From the NCBI GenBank assembly GCA_030407085.1, contig CM059582.1:208536001-208600000 (forward strand): a DNA stretch of 64,000 bases, read 5' to 3'. Below are positions 1 through 14,028 of the stretch, piece after piece. Both the position numbers and the translations under genes were made by a program. Below the pieces are notes generated by a model, which was given only the letters and a program-made list of their open reading frames with translations, made no database searches and had not been told where the DNA came from. Each line of letters starts with the position of its first letter. The first letter of the stretch is position 1. The stretch is from Trichopria drosophilae. Its lineage: Eukaryota > Arthropoda > Insecta > Hymenoptera > Diapriidae.

Positions 1-1387
1 AGCTGTCTAGTTGTCTGTGGTTTCAGTTCCTGCTCGTCACTTTTTAATTGTTATTTTTATTAAAATTTAATTAAAGAAAAAAATAAAAATTCTTAATTTG
101 ATCAAGTGTTATTTTTGTAAACTAGTTCAATTTTTGTCCTAGATAGTCTTAATCGGAGGACATCATTTATATGGTTTTTAGATGTGACCGATTTTGATCA
201 GATTTTAATCGGATTTTGATGCGAATTTGGTCACCAATTTTTCCTCTGGTTACAAACTAACTAGTTAATATTCAATATAGTAACCAGTAGTTACAAATAG
301 TTTCTTTCCTTACGAAAAAATAATCTGACATCAATCATGATATACAAAAATGGCGAAATAGTAGGGACAGTTTTAGTATCTCCGTGTAATGAACCAGACT
401 GCATATTTAATAAACATGAATATAATATCGCAGAACCGACATAATCTAAAAATAAAAAATCGATTCCCCCGAATGAACTCCGTAAAATTAACGCGTACAA
501 TTACCATCAGACCTTATTTAACGCAATTCCCTTCATAAAAATTTTGGATAAAAAGCTTTGGCCTTTTTTTTCTCGTGCCCTTTTCCAGTTACGTTAATTT
601 CATTCGTCTTTTGACGGTTCGTTTTGTTTGTATTTCTCACTAGAAGCACTCAAGTATGCGTTATCTTATTTTCAACTTTTTCATTTGCCGATAGCTGCTA
701 GAGGCTGCATAGTGGTATTCCACCAAGTGCACGAATGCATTTCCACACGAAAACCCAATGTAAACAAAAGTTAATTGACGGCAAAGCACCAGCAGCTCTG
801 GAATTAATTCAAACGGGCCTGTGTTGTTATTATACCCACTGAACAATATCGCAGGGCTTTTTATGATTTTTATAGAAGTGCACTTCTTCGATCTTGCGCT
901 TCATCTGCGACCAGAGGGTTGTGAAATTATCTCGTATATTGCTCTGGGCGTTGGTTTCCGTTTTCAAAGCGGATCAGGTTTTACGTAACGTGGTATAATT
1001 TACAGGACGTGTTCTTGTGAATGTGATTAATAATAGGAGCTTGATGTCAAGTTGAAAAAGTGTCGAGATATATTGCACGACGTGCTTTACAATATTGATG
1101 TATCATAATGTTTGTTTCTTCAATGATTCTATTTATACATACATATTCTCTACACATAATTACTCAACGAATATTTTTTTTTATTTATTATTTAATGGTC
1201 GGAATCGCCCTTTTCACAGTTTTTTCATCAATTGTAATATTTTCGAGAGCTGTAGATCGACTTAAGAAGATGGCGCAATACTTCACATTTCTGTATGCAA
1301 TGTAGGATCTACTGAAACCTACACCAAGTACAACAGCGAGTCGATTTCCGCCAGATAAACAATATTTCTGAAACGTAAACAAACAAC
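1..1387. other. AT-rich non-genic stretch
   Basis: No coding, RNA or repeat signal that I can support. The part from about 580 to 970 is less AT-rich than the rest but has no sustained open frame. Short frames on both strands here look like chance. Confidence 0.5.
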
Positions 1388-1737
1388 GTGGCTCGTCCTA
1401 CCAACAGAAAGCTGCTTCTTGAAAACGAAATCGAAAAATTGTTCACCCAGTATGAGAAACACATTTTTGCTCCCTAGGGTGATAAAGTGCTATTTTCCGC
1501 CCGCTATATGTTCACAGAGGGTAATGAATCTAAACAATTTGTACTGCTCAATGGTAAGTTTGTTAAACAAAACCCCAATTTCACACTGAAAATGAAAGAA
1601 AATGTAATTTCTGAACGAAATATCGAGTTTTGTACTATAGCCAAATACTTTCTCTTTAAAGAACAATATGAGAACGAAATGAAAGCTACAGGAACGGTGA
1701 CAAGGAAAAGGCAAGCAAAAAGTTGTGATGGATGATC
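1388..1737 (+). pseudogene. Broken coding relic, family not recognised
   Basis: One reading frame stays coding-like for about 115 codons but is interrupted by a TAG at 1475-1477. The part before the stop reads RKLLLENEIEKLFTQYEKH and then HIFAP; the part after it reads KVLFSARYMFTEGNESKQF and continues to a basic C-terminus TRKRQAKSCDG, ending at TGA 1735-1737. The frame is open upstream to about 1316. It is lysine- and glutamate-rich, unlike the chance frames around it, and codons continue naturally across the stop. That suggests an old exon or transposase fragment with one nonsense change. A good splice-donor-like GTAAGTAT lies just downstream at 1743-1750, so a real exon read in another frame is an alternative. 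I cannot name the family. The overlapping 163-codon minus-strand frame is probably a shadow. Confidence 0.4.
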
Positions 1738-1889
1738 TTAATGTAAGTATGTGTGGTATTCTTCCGGGGCCTCGTTTTTTTTTTTTCATTTTACCTGTAC
1801 CTTCATATATGAACACACGTAGCAATAGCGACACGATTCTTTTCGTGGGATTTCTTTTGACCAGAGCACCCGTTATTGTACCTAGCCTT

Positions 1890-2095
1890 GTGTCAAAGAC
1901 GAGGATGGATGAGCAACTGGCCGAGAACCGTCGCGGTTGGTTCTTGATAACGAACAATTGGCGGCACACATGTATCGGCAACGAGTATACTCGAGCCCAA
2001 GCCCTCGAGATTGAGACGAGCGTTCACTCGGTTTTCATTACTCTTCCCTTAGGTACTATCGATCATTAGGATCGATGGCCGTTGCCCCGGGGCTC
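1890..2095. other. CpG-richer unique island
   Basis: Around 200 bp with clearly more G, C and CpG than the flanks, including a short inverted repeat AACCG..CGGTT near 1926-1940 and a GATCGATGG/CCCCGGGG stretch at the right edge. It may be regulatory or part of an unannotated exon. No frame identifies it. Confidence 0.35.
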
Positions 2096-2466
2096 ACTGA
2101 GAAATCTAGATTCTTATATTTGACAAGAAACGAAACCAGTTTTTAGGACATAAAAGATAAAAGTCGTTACCTTTCAGTTTTTTTGCAAAGAATTTTGATA
2201 GTATCTCTGGATGATAAGACACCAATATTGTTATTCAATAAAAATAAATACGAAAGATTGGTATTCTACAATAGCTTTTTTTGTTATTGATTCTAGGAGA
2301 GCACATCACTTTTTCAATCAAGATCACCTAACGTCATTCTAACCTCATACCCGCTTTGATCGTGCGCCAATTCAAGATGACGTGTTCGATCTTGCTAAAA
2401 AAATTTACTGACATTTTTCAGTCATAAATGAAGTGGCAAAAACAATAAGTGTCACTAAAATCTCAG
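2096..2466. other. AT-rich, nothing recognised
   Basis: No open frame, RNA gene or repeat that I can support, apart from sequence leading into the hairpin that follows. Confidence 0.5.
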
Positions 2467-2614
2467 ATAGCAGAATACAAAAATAGTTCAGGATGATCTC
2501 ATGTATTCTAAAAGAGGTCAGTGATGAAGTCGTAATAATCTCATAATGATCAAATTCAGAAAAACGTATTGAATACGTTCTGAGATCATTCTGAATTATT
2601 TTTTATTCTGCTAT
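2467..2614. repeat. Short terminal-inverted-repeat hairpin (MITE-like)
   Basis: The left arm (2467-2501), starting ATAGCAGAATAC and reaching GATGATCTCA, is matched in reverse complement by the right arm (2580-2614), which runs TGAGATCATT to ATTCTGCTAT. Only a few mismatches occur over about 35 bp. The loop of about 78 bp contains a second small palindrome, ACGTATTGAATACGT. Size and layout fit a small MITE. A structured hairpin RNA is an alternative. Confidence 0.6.
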
Positions 2615-5600
2615 ATGGGATTATTGACATAACCAACAAAATTCATCAAATTCACACTTTTTTGAACTCGCCCTTTTGTTAATTACGATTTTATAATCAG
2701 TCAGTTTTTCTACCAGCACCGCAAAAATCCCCTTCGAGTTGTGCTGAATAATAATTTATAAAGTAAAATCTTAAAACACAGAAATATAATTTTAGATTTT
2801 TATACCAAGTTTTAGGGTTTAGTATTTTATTTTTCGTATTTGTCCAGAACCTGAGTGAAAGGTAGCCCTTTGTACATTCTACTTATAATAATTCTTTCTT
2901 TTTTTTTATATATTACCATATTTATGTACAATCTGCCTATAATAATAGCAATAAGTAAATTTTTTATTTTTATTCATAACATGTGAGTGCTTTGCCAATG
3001 TTTAGCAACTTTCTCCAGCAAATTATCACGGACTAACAAAATTTAGGCACGGTCCGAAAAAGCCAACAGGTCAAAAAACCAACAATCGAAAAGCCCAAAC
3101 TTCAAACTTGAATGTCTCCTTGTCAATGTGTTATTTATTTTATATGTCGGCTTTTCGATTATCATTTTTTTTAACCAAAATTTATCCTACCAAGAAAGCG
3201 GAAAATACAAAATGTTGATGAAACTTTAGATGATTTTAACGGAGAGCTTTTTATGCGGCTTTAACACTTCTTACTATATTCAATTTTGATTTTCATTATC
3301 GTTTTTGTTAAACAATTTTTATTCGATAGCATATTACTTATAGATCTATTAACTAGTCTTAGTCTGAATTAAATTCCCATTATGACGGTTACTCCGGTGA
3401 TTATTGAATACACGTCAATTAAATGAAAAGGAAAATCATAACTGGTTGTTACAGACTACATTATGCTTAAACAGTTTTATTAAAGCAATTTTCAAAATTG
3501 TTATATATATTTAACATTTGTTTCTTATTACATTAGTATTGTGTTTAATTTCACATAAAATGATGAAACAAGACTTTTTTTCACTACCAGTTGTTTTAAA
3601 TTTTACGTTCATTGAAACAAATCCATTACTAGCGCTCGTAAATTTGTATACACTATGGTAAATTACTGGTATTACTGACTCGTTATTACTCTCTTGCACC
3701 CGTTGCAGAATATTAATTTGTAATTGATCGTCAGTAACTGTGTTTTACGACGCCTGCTGTACATTTATGCTAAACTGTAATGTACTCCGTGTTACACTTG
3801 ATCTTACCTTTAAAACGTTTTTAATTGCCATTCTCCAAAGTATGTAATTAAAGATAAAAAATGCTTACAAATAAAATAGAACTATTTTTGGTAATAATTT
3901 TCAGTGAAATACATGGATTTAGCATAAATTTCAAAAAACTTATAAGAAATACCTTAAATTATTTCTTACGTTTATTTTTTAAATTATATATTTAGTTCAT
4001 TTGCAATAGTTATCTAAAAAGTTGTATGATAATGCTTAAAAATCTCAACCAGCATGATTAAGAATTATCAATTAATTACTTTTTTTTTAAATTAACCACA
4101 ATTTTACCATTTTTCTGCAAAGTCTGAAATTAAGAAATTGCATATAGTACTGTAGAGATTCATTATATTTCTCTAAAAAGCATTTTACTCTAATTAAGGC
4201 TAAATATAAAAATTATTGATTGAAATGAAATGTTTTTTTTTTAATTTTCTGACGAATTTTTTTACATCAAAGATAAACTATCGAGGTCAAAGTACCTTCA
4301 GAGAATGCATCGTTTAAAAGACCGAAACTTAGACGTTGTCGAAATCAGTTAATGCAAACTTGTTAAAAAGTAAAACAAAGTTCTTTTATAGAGCCGTTAG
4401 CATTCTGGTTGAAAATAGCTACTACGGTATAGTATTTCGTAGGAAGAACGGCCTAAAACCTGGAAAAATGCCAACCAGATCAGCACAAATGTGCCTGTTC
4501 CAGTATTGTCGTATTTTTTGTTTTACAGAATTTTCTTCCTTAAAATTAAAATTGAATAATTCAATATCTTTATGGTATCCTAGAAAAATTGAAGTTGAAA
4601 ATTTTGCAGTAGTTATGCTATTATATGAAACTTCTTGATCACGAAGAACGTTATTAATTTCAGAATCATGTTTATACAATTGAAATGTCTATTAAAATAA
4701 TTCATATTGAAATATACATGTAGAATATAAAATGCACACTTTTTAAAAATAATTTAATCTCTATTATATGAAAATTAAATGAATTATACTTATCTCAAAC
4801 GAACAGAAGATTAGTGTAGATCTTAGAACTTACCTGAAACAGAAAGAAAGAATAAAAATGAGAAATTTATGTTAAACTTCTAAAGTATATTTGAAAATTG
4901 AATAAGATGTTTTAATAGTAACTGTAGACTATGTGTGTTGATTATTTTTATTACTGCCCAGTGTCATTAAAGGGCCGTAACCTACAACTTCGTCGGTAAC
5001 GTCATTTTCCAACCAAAATATTTAAATTACACCCAAACAAAATATATTTTCAAGTATAAATATATTTTAGAAAACTTTTAAGCGTTTTTTAAAAATTCAT
5101 ACTAAATTTGAACGAAACCGATTCGTAAGTGAACGAGCATTTGTGAGAATAAATTTTGTATTAGTTGAACAATTTCCGTTTTTACCGACGAAATTTATTA
5201 TTGCGAATTCCCTTTCGTTATTGTTTTAATTTTTTATGTGAAGAATATAGCTCAGTTCTGCAAAATTATATTGGAACATGTGCTTTGTTATGAAAATACG
5301 CTGTCGGTAAAATCGGATTTGATTTAAATGTCGAGTCAGTACTTAGATCACTTAATAAGCAGACAACAAGTACATAAAACTTTCAATAAAATGTTAAGAA
5401 ATGAAGATACGAGATTGCATTTTAAAATTTAAACTTCAACCATTAATAAATAACATTATTTAATGATTTACTTCACATTGTTTCCTTGTTACTTTTTTTC
5501 ATAAAATATTCTTTAAATAGTTAGTAAAATGTGTATTTAAATGTAATTTATTTTTAAAACCAGTGGAAATATAGTAAATAAAACTTGAATCTATTTCTTA

Positions 5601-7333
5601 CTATATATTGAAACAGAAAATGAACATCAAAATCAAGTTTCTTCCACTTATATAGAATAGTGCATCAAGGTTATGGTTATTAATCATATAAATAATTTCA
5701 AATATTCTATGAAATTCAGTTTTTGTTTACATGATCTAAAAATTGAAACGCGTTCTGGTCGTCTCTTTTTGCATTTTATAAAATATATCCTTGTAATTTA
5801 TCATTAAAACTTATAAGATTACTCAAATATTTCAGACGGATTTATACATACTTATGTCGCTCGGGTAAAGATTGCAAAATTTGTTAAATAAAATCTATTG
5901 ATGTTAGTAAAGTTCAGTAGAATGTTCAAGGTTTCTTATTCGGCAATTAAGAGAATATCAAATTATTCGAAGTATAATGAAGAGTTTAGATGATTGAAAA
6001 AGACGATGAAGAGTTTTCGTATACATTCATCATGAATCGATCTTGATGAAATGTTCATTTGAAATAAATATGACAAAATAAACTTTTAGGAATTAATTTA
6101 CAAAAAATTTACTTGAACTATAGCTAAATATTATCTCAAATAGGATATTCAAATATACTTGAATACATAAATATTATTTAGCGTATGAGAATAGTGACCC
6201 AATTTTTAATAATATACCTATCGATTACTACGTACTTTATTATTCTTAGAAATTTCGATTCTGTTCTTATTAAAAAGTACTTATAAACATCATTTAACAC
6301 ATAAACAAGAAAACAATTTAATTTGACATCAGTATTTTTTATAGTATAAAGTGAAGTGTATATCACGCGCTTGGCTGACCAATCACGACCTTTTTCACTT
6401 ACGTCGTTATATTGTATGTAGCGGTGGGATTGATACAACTTTAAATGTATTCCGAAATGGGATTTTCTTGTTGATTGTCGTAGCATTTTCATTACAAAAT
6501 TTAAAAAATCTGTTGGGCCATTTCTTTTTTAAATTGACTTTTTATAGTAAAATTAGAAACTTAATAAAATTACGAAATATAACGCGTGCTTAAATATTTA
6601 AACAAATATTATTTTGTATTTAATAATAGTTTACGAAGAAAACAATATAAATTGCATAGATTTCTTAATATTTTGAACATAAGAATCCTGCAACCCAGTA
6701 TACGCACGAGGATAAAGTTTTATTCAATGTCAACACATGGAACACGTTAATGTCAAATCATTAAAATAATAAATCATTAGTCGTTCATATCTCTAATTTT
6801 TTACGCATTGATCAAAACAAGTATTAAAAGTGGATGTCAATAAATTCGCAAGCAGCTTGTAATAAATGTTGCTTTTAGTCGGAATGTATTGGGCTAGCTT
6901 TGGTTTTAAGGGGGTTCTAAAGTGGCCCACCGGTAAGGAAGGAAGATTCACTAAGAAACGTACATTAAAGATGACTGAATAACATTTTCAAACATCAGGG
7001 TTTGTTAAAATAATTCTAATTATTATAGATGGTTTCCTAGACAATTCAAGAATAATGCAACAATGATCAGTTAGGATTAGGAATATTCAGTGAACAAACT
7101 TTAGAATCGATTCATCTATTTGGTTAAGGGGGTTCCAAAGTTATTACGCAAATTATTGCGCAAGTTGTCTAATTTATCTAATAATTATTTACAAGAGTTC
7201 CTTAAAGCTTGCACCACAGGCATACGTAACTTCACGTTCAACGTTACACTTTTTGCCCACGATAAAGCTGTTTTCTTGTACTCTTTAGTATCTGACTAAA
7301 TAAACCATTTACTACTCCTTTAATAGCAATTTT
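2615..7333. other. Long AT-rich non-genic stretch
   Basis: No gene recognised in 4.7 kb. A 12-bp inverted repeat AATCGAAAAGCC/GGCTTTTCGATT sits at about 3083-3165. A 100-codon frame at 4336-4638 has no recognisable motif and is opposed by another frame, so I do not call it a gene. Two short similar GGGGGTTC(T/C)AAAG motifs lie near 6909 and 7128. Confidence 0.5.
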
Positions 7334-7609
7334 CTAAATTTACTAAATGTCAATTTAAAAAAAAAGGTCCGATTGTTTAAATTTTGGTATGAAAATACTC
7401 AGGAAGGTCACGAGTACCAGAATCAACAACAAAATCCCATTTTAGAATATATAAGCACACCTTAAACTTCGCAATTTTATTAATATTCTAATTTTACTAT
7501 AAAAAATCAATTTAAAAATAACGGCTCGACCAATTTTTAAAATTTATTGATAAAAATTCTTAAGAAGGTGATCAGTACCAGAATCTAAGAGTAAAAGAAA
7601 ATCCCATTT
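7334..7609. repeat. Degenerate direct repeat, two copies of about 120 bp
   Basis: Copies at about 7334-7443 and 7490-7609 share CTAAATTTAC, TCAATTTAAAAA, then a gap, then AAGGT-A-AGTACCAGAATC and AAAATCCCATTT in the same order and spacing. They are diverged, so this is an old tandem or element duplication about 160 bp apart. Confidence 0.5.
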
Positions 7610-8679
7610 CCAAAGATTTTTATTTTGGAAACAAGTTAAAGAACAAAAAAAAAGTTGTTTCAAGGCCACCGTGATGTTAATTGCCTAAAGTTTGACATGT
7701 ACATTGGCATTTTATTTTACTAGATAAGGCAATTTTAAATAACTTTCTATCTTAATTATGTAATATAAATGAAGAAAAGACATAAATGTCTTTATATCAA
7801 TAACTATTTAGTCTTAGTATTGAGCATTAGAGCAAAGAACCCCGTACTTTCCCGATTTGCAGTTTGTTAATTATAAATTCTATATAAAACGAGGGCGAAT
7901 AGACTTAGGAATATCTAATTTCACCAAATTACTTATTTTATAAAAATAGACATCTTTAAACAAGCATATCAGCAATAATTGCCCATTGTGTCTTCGAAAT
8001 CGCGGTGGAATCAGGTGAATTAGCCAAATTAACATCAGCATATTATTGACACTGAACTGATTGCATGTGTATGCAGTTATGTTCTCGAGATACATGGTTA
8101 TGCACACATCTAAATACAAACAGGTATTCTAAAAAGAGAAACATTGAGAAGGGGAGGTATATTAATTACAAAGCTCTTAAGGAAATGAGAGCGACTGTGA
8201 AAATGGCAGAAGGGAGTACTTTACCTCCCGTTTAACTACTGTCCTCCCGATGTGATCATTAATGTGTGGCTTTCACTTGTCTTATTGTACCTTATACACA
8301 CTTTTCAGAAATTTTGCCGGTAAGGCTATGAAAATACTATTGTTAACATGTTTTTAGAAGAAAACACTATATTAAAAAAAAAGAAAATTTGTTTTTTTTT
8401 TATATTTTGCCTTGTAGTGTTTGCATCTTTTTTTGTGAGTTTTTTGTTTGTATCTATTTTACTTGGAACCAATCTCCCATTTTCGTAATATAAAAGCAGT
8501 TTAATTTAATATATATTATTTTTTTTATTTTTGAAGCACCTTTTAATGGATCCTATTGCATTTTTTCACATTTTGAGAACAAACAAATATGAAGCTGTCA
8601 GTAGCTCATAAAAGCTTAAGTTTCGCCAAACGTAAAAGCTTATTCAGCTTGTAGAATCTGCCATAAATTCTAGATCGAA
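7610..8679. other. AT-rich, nothing recognised
   Basis: Homopolymer runs of A and T, for example near 8373-8400, but no gene or repeat that I can support. Confidence 0.5.
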
Positions 8680-9060
8680 ATTAAGCATGGTGGAAGTTGT
8701 GATTAAAATAGGATATTAAATCACGATTCGAAATGGTAACAGTATGGACATAAATGTACGGTAGAGGATCGCCAATATATGCGCCCGAGCGATCTCGTTG
8801 ATTGGTCGTGGTGCAGTATAATGTCGTTCGACCACGTACAAGACCCGCATCCAACCGCTGCACCATCAGGATCGCATTTATTTCAAATTCGCGTTACACT
8901 GACCCAAAAGTTTATAATAACCGCGCCAAACTCCAACTAAGCAATTGCTCGGTATATATACATATGACGAATCGTTTCGAAACTACGGCAACTTCTATAC
9001 GTGACCATATGTCGGGAAGGTCCTCTTATACGATCCTACCCGAGCGTTGTTGAATTTCGA
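8680..9060. promoter_or_regulatory. CpG-richer island, possible regulatory element
   Basis: About 380 bp of mixed, CpG-containing sequence in an AT-rich desert. It includes an inverted CCAAT-type box (GATTGGTC, about 8800) and a TATATA tract near 8953. Both strands have short open frames, as expected when AT-rich stop codons are scarce. Function is inferred from composition only. Confidence 0.3.
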
Positions 9061-11007
9061 AATGGATTTCCGGTGAAACATTTTTCATTGTAAACTTCAT
9101 ACTTAATGGCTTCATATTGCAGAAGAGTATTTATCACATATGGGAAAATCCACCAAACTTTTGGAAATAACGCAAAAAATGGATAAAAAACGGGAGCAGA
9201 CTCATGAAACTTTGATTAACTGTTTTTAGTGTTCAAAATGATCTTTAATTATTACATGGTAGAGGAATTAAAATCATGACGTCCGCATTACTCGAACATT
9301 ACTTAACAACCTTTAAGCGTGGAAATAAATTACATATAATAATATCTGTAAGTAAATTCATTGCACCCATAATAAAAAACAATAGTAGTAAGCATAAAGA
9401 TAATGAATTACATTAAATTAAATCATTAATAGACGTTTTCGATTCCATTTATTAATTTTAAGTCCTCGTTTTGTCACTGGATTTGGTGCTAGTTGGAGGA
9501 GGATGATCGCATTGAATGGCCTTTAACTTTACCTTCTGACTACATATCTTTAATTCTTTAAAGCATAAATTACCATATCATAATCTACGTGTATCACATA
9601 TCATTTCAAAGCTTAATTAGCCATTTAGTAGGAACATTGAATAGCAATTATTTTAAAAATATATATCAGAACGAAAGGTTTTTTTACCCGACTATTATAT
9701 TCGCCTGTTTATGATAATTCTAACATTTGTGACGACGCGAATAATTAGAACGTTTTCTTAATCAAATTTTACTATAATTTCGTTACATAACTTGACAATA
9801 TTGAAATTAAAGAGAACTTATTCAACTATGATATATTTTACATATTAGAAGGGAGACATATTTATGTAAACAAAATGATTTCTCAAAGATTATTATAAAT
9901 TAAACCACAAATGATCTGAATGTAATGCTAAAGAGAATTAATTGCAACCCACTTTGAGGTCCATTTGCGGTAGACTAATTCCTATAGTATCTGAACCAGG
10001 TCACAATTAGTCAAATTTCTATTCTTAATTGGCCGAGTTCCATTGTTTAATTTTAATTTTGTTTTGGAAAACAAATCTAATTTTATATGCTTATTGTGAA
10101 CTATATTGTGCTCTACACATTAAATGTAGTTCTTAAATCCATTTAATACGAATAAGTGCAATATGCAGATACCTGCTAATCTGGATTTTGAAATAACTAT
10201 GATTGTTTATTAAAAATTACAACCAAATTCTGCAAGTTCTTGAACAGTAACTCACCTGGTTGTTATTTTGGACAAAATAGTAATGGACGCCCATATATTA
10301 TAATCGATAGGAAATATTAGCACTTCTTAATACATGCAGAATAACAATTTACATCGGCGTAATAACAAACTTTTAGTATAATTCTTTTGGAAAATACATT
10401 TTTTTACAATCTAATAACTTGTATAAAAACTCATACCCAATATTTCCAATTACAGCAAAACTAATTACATGAAAATTGCTACGTTCTAGAAACAGGGGAA
10501 TGTGTACCTTTTACTATGCATTCTGTTTTTGATGTATGTTCTGACAGAATAATTATAAAAGATTTTGTGCAGCGTAGATAAAGAAATCAATTTTTTAGTC
10601 TATTTTTAATATAATTTACATTCTCTAAAAACTGACATTCGAAAGAACAAACAAATTTGATGCATTGTTGTGGAAAATTATTTATAAATTTTCTTGTTAT
10701 TAATAAATGAACTCTAAGTTGTTTACAAAAGAAAGCTACATGTAATTACGATAAAAAGGGTTCATTTCACTTCTACGTTTCCATCTGTTAAAAAGTATTT
10801 ACAAAAATATTATATGATGACATGGCAACATGCAGTATTGTTTATTAATACATAGTGTGTACTAATTTAATAAGTGGATATATAGTTGTACTCATGTCAG
10901 TCTTCAAATAGATTTTATAAATACTTGATTTACAAGTATTGAAAAATCTATCCTGCACGATAAAAATAGTCTAGTTGTCATAGCGATAGAAAAATGGGTA
11001 AGCTAAA
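9061..11007. other. AT-rich non-genic stretch
   Basis: No gene, RNA or clear repeat recognised. Confidence 0.5.
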
Positions 11008-11130
11008 CTTATAAATGTTTGAGTTAACCATATAAATAGTTGTAACTACTATAAATAGTGGAACCATAAAATAATAAGCTAAGCCAACCATATAAATAGT
11101 TAACCCAAACAAACAAATATTTATGGCAAC
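11008..11130. repeat. Small fold-back with three TATAAATAG boxes
   Basis: TATAAATAG occurs at 11031, 11050 and 11091. The segment around ATAAATGTTTGAGTTAACCA (left) is matched in inverted orientation by the stretch running to about 11130, with one insertion. The surrounding 10970-11220 also has loosely inverted ends. It could be a small MITE remnant. Confidence 0.4.
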
Positions 11131-12984
11131 TATGGGTAAAGCTGAGACGTATTTTACTACAGACTTAAGTTACTACAACTATTTATTCGGTTGTTGCAAA
11201 GATAGTGTTTCCCTGTGATGTTATAAAATTCTTCATATTTTATATGTTCAAACTGACGAGAGAAAATGTATTTTGTAAATTATTTATCATTTCGATACTA
11301 TTTTGTTATAATATACTCGCAAAAACTTGCCACCATCATCTAAATGGAAGTACACTAGTACTGCAATTCACCAGAAGCATATAAAAATTTGGGAAATATT
11401 CTGGAGTTACGTAATTTCGAGTGTTATTTCTAGAATGACAATTTTTTAGTTTGTCTTACTATAGATTTTGTTGAGTTTTTAATAATATTTGAACCCATTC
11501 ATCAGTAACTATTTCCGCTACATATTCTAAAGAAACCAAATTGATAATTTTACTCTTCAGAGATTACAAAGCAACCACCAAACCCAAGATGGAAATTATA
11601 AACAAACTAAACACGATATCATAAATTAGCATAAACATACTCGCCATTAACATAATATTCACATGGATTAACGTCTCATCCGATACTTAATAACCTAAGA
11701 TATTAATCATAATCGTCACAATGGTACCACAAAAATAATAATATAATGTAAAATATGAATTCTTGATCTATTTTACATTTTTATAAAAATTCTTTATAGT
11801 TTTTGTTATTAACGTTAAAATAAGAATTAAGGACTGGCAAATATTTTTCTGGTATAATTTCAATAGCTGGTTTCATATCAAAAGTTGAAAAAAGTACATA
11901 GTCTATTAGTTTGACGGTCGTTTTTTTAATGGTGTGATCTATATTTGTTTAAAATTGCAATTTATATATTATTTAATATATCTAGAAAATATACGATTTC
12001 TTTAAAGCCGTTTTCATTATTATTTTCTTTTTAACTACTTTAATTAACTGTAAATTATTGATAATACAGAAATTTTTCTTAAATTTGAAAAGAAGATTAG
12101 AAAAAAGTGTCTAGAGAAAGAAAATAGTTAATGGAACCATATTTTAATTGTAACGCGCTTTAATACAAAAAGTAGTTTAATTAACTATATCCATATACTA
12201 AATAGAACAATGAAATTGTTACATTCACTATTTCTTGGTGCTTAAAGCATTGGTACATAACCTCACATACCAATTATATACCAATTACACCCTTTTATGT
12301 TCTTAACTCTACTATTGACGTATGTTAAAATAGTTTCTACTATTTGTTCATTGTTCCATTTACCTTTTTTTTCTTTGTGTAATAATTGAGATCCTTGAAA
12401 TCTCTAGACTTTAGAAAAAGTTCTGCTAGAATAAAATATCTTATGACTAGCTTAAGAATAATTAAGAATAATTTTTTCGATTTCTTGATGTTTTCAAAGT
12501 GTTTATTTTTAAAAGTTTCCAAAAATAGTATGAATATCGTCTGAAAAAAATTTGGGGATACTTTGGATCAATTTTAAGACCTTTTTATTTGTTCAAATAT
12601 TGTATTCTCACATTTTGGAGTATAGCAAAAAATTTAATGATTCTTCTGACCATCTTGTTTTAAGTTTAGACATCGCCTTTACCATTCTAATATATTTTAG
12701 ATCTTTTAAAACCAACTTTCAGGAGAACATTTGAGGATTGCAAAAACAGGCATGAAAAAGCCGTACTTGATATTTATATGGGCAAATGTTATAAGAAATA
12801 AAAAAGGAGTCGAAAATGTAAAAACGCAGCTGAATCAGGAAATTCCAACAACATAAAATGAAGTTTTGTTTATCAGAGTTAGTAATAATATTTGTAACAC
12901 CTACAAAAAAATATAAAATACAGCATGGCGCATGAAATAGTGAGAATTTGTGACAAAATAAAACAGTAATCATAATGAAGGATC
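11131..12984. other. AT-rich non-genic stretch
   Basis: Several short frames on both strands (12340-12973) look like chance. Nothing else recognised. Confidence 0.5.
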
Positions 12985-13200
12985 TTGACAGTCGCTGATT
13001 ATGATTTTGAGATTGGTCTCTTGAAAGTCAACATGGCAGATTCAAAATAGTGCACGCACTTTTCAATTGTTATTGGAATACATCGAAAAAGTGATTATCA
13101 TAAGATTTCTTAGTGAATTTTTTTTTCATTCAATGTCAATTATATTTTGGAGACTGATTCCCCATATTGGATCCGCTATTTTGAATTACAAAATTTTCAA
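12985..13200. repeat. Diverged copy of a dispersed 'GGATCCAATATGG' repeat family
   Basis: GTCGCTGATTATGATTTTGA at about 12991 and, in inverted orientation, CCATATTGGATCCGC near 13162 match motifs seen again at 36.15-36.3 kb and 53.7-55.1 kb. These fit one old interspersed family with inverted ends. Boundaries are approximate. Confidence 0.45.
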
Positions 13201-14028
13201 AACCTTAGAAGCCCCCAAAAAATAATTTGTGGGAATAATGAAAGTAAACTGGATCGATTGTGCAAAGTCGGTACATGGCTATTTGAATACTTCTTAATTT
13301 ATTTTTCGAACATTCTGAAAGTATTTTTTTTTAAGTAAAATGCAAGAGGGCAAAAAATAATTCAGGTGTTTATATGTAACAATGTCGTGCGTTTGGCAAA
13401 CATTTTTTTCAGAGTTTCATACCTGAAGAATTGTTTGCAGTATTAAATCAATGCTTTATTATGCACGCCCATGATCTTTATACGAAATTTGTTATTACTT
13501 CATCTAAAATAAGCTCTAAAAGTTTAAGACTGCATGAAATATTGAAAATTTCCATTTTTAATTAAATTGTGGTACGAGACTTTGGACCACTGTTGTTTTT
13601 TACCCCTATGGCAGTGACGCCTATAATTTAATATAGATAACTTCTACCCTAGTAGAACAAGCTTGTTTATGACATTTTATGTAATTTGCAATTTATTACA
13701 ACTATGAACCGCATCGTCATAAAAAACGACCTCCAGAATAGTAGGATATGTATCTTATTTATTTCAACTTCGATTTAGTAGAAATTCTCTATTGAAATTG
13801 TGTCCAAAAATGAGTTCTTTTTCACATGTGATTTAAGTAAAACTTGATCTCACAAATGTAGTCAATGTTATTATATATTTCTGCTAAACGGCTATTGAAG
13901 AAATTAAACATCAGGAACAAAACTAGTTCATTTATTAATATGAAGTAAATATTAATATAAATTGTAACTGAGTGATACTCTAAATTTGTAACAACAAAAA
14001 ACTATTTTTTTTCTGTTTTCTTTCGCAG
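13201..14028. other. AT-rich, nothing recognised up to a splice-acceptor tract
   Basis: Non-genic sequence ending in a polypyrimidine run (about 14006-14028) that forms the acceptor described in the next entry. Confidence 0.4.

Noticed and set aside
1490..1981. 163-codon minus-strand frame, the longest in the window
   Set aside because: Opposes a more protein-like plus frame, has low-complexity K/F-rich content and no motif.
4336..4638. 100-codon plus frame as a gene
   Set aside because: Overlapped by an 85-codon minus frame, no motif, and typical chance composition for AT-rich DNA.
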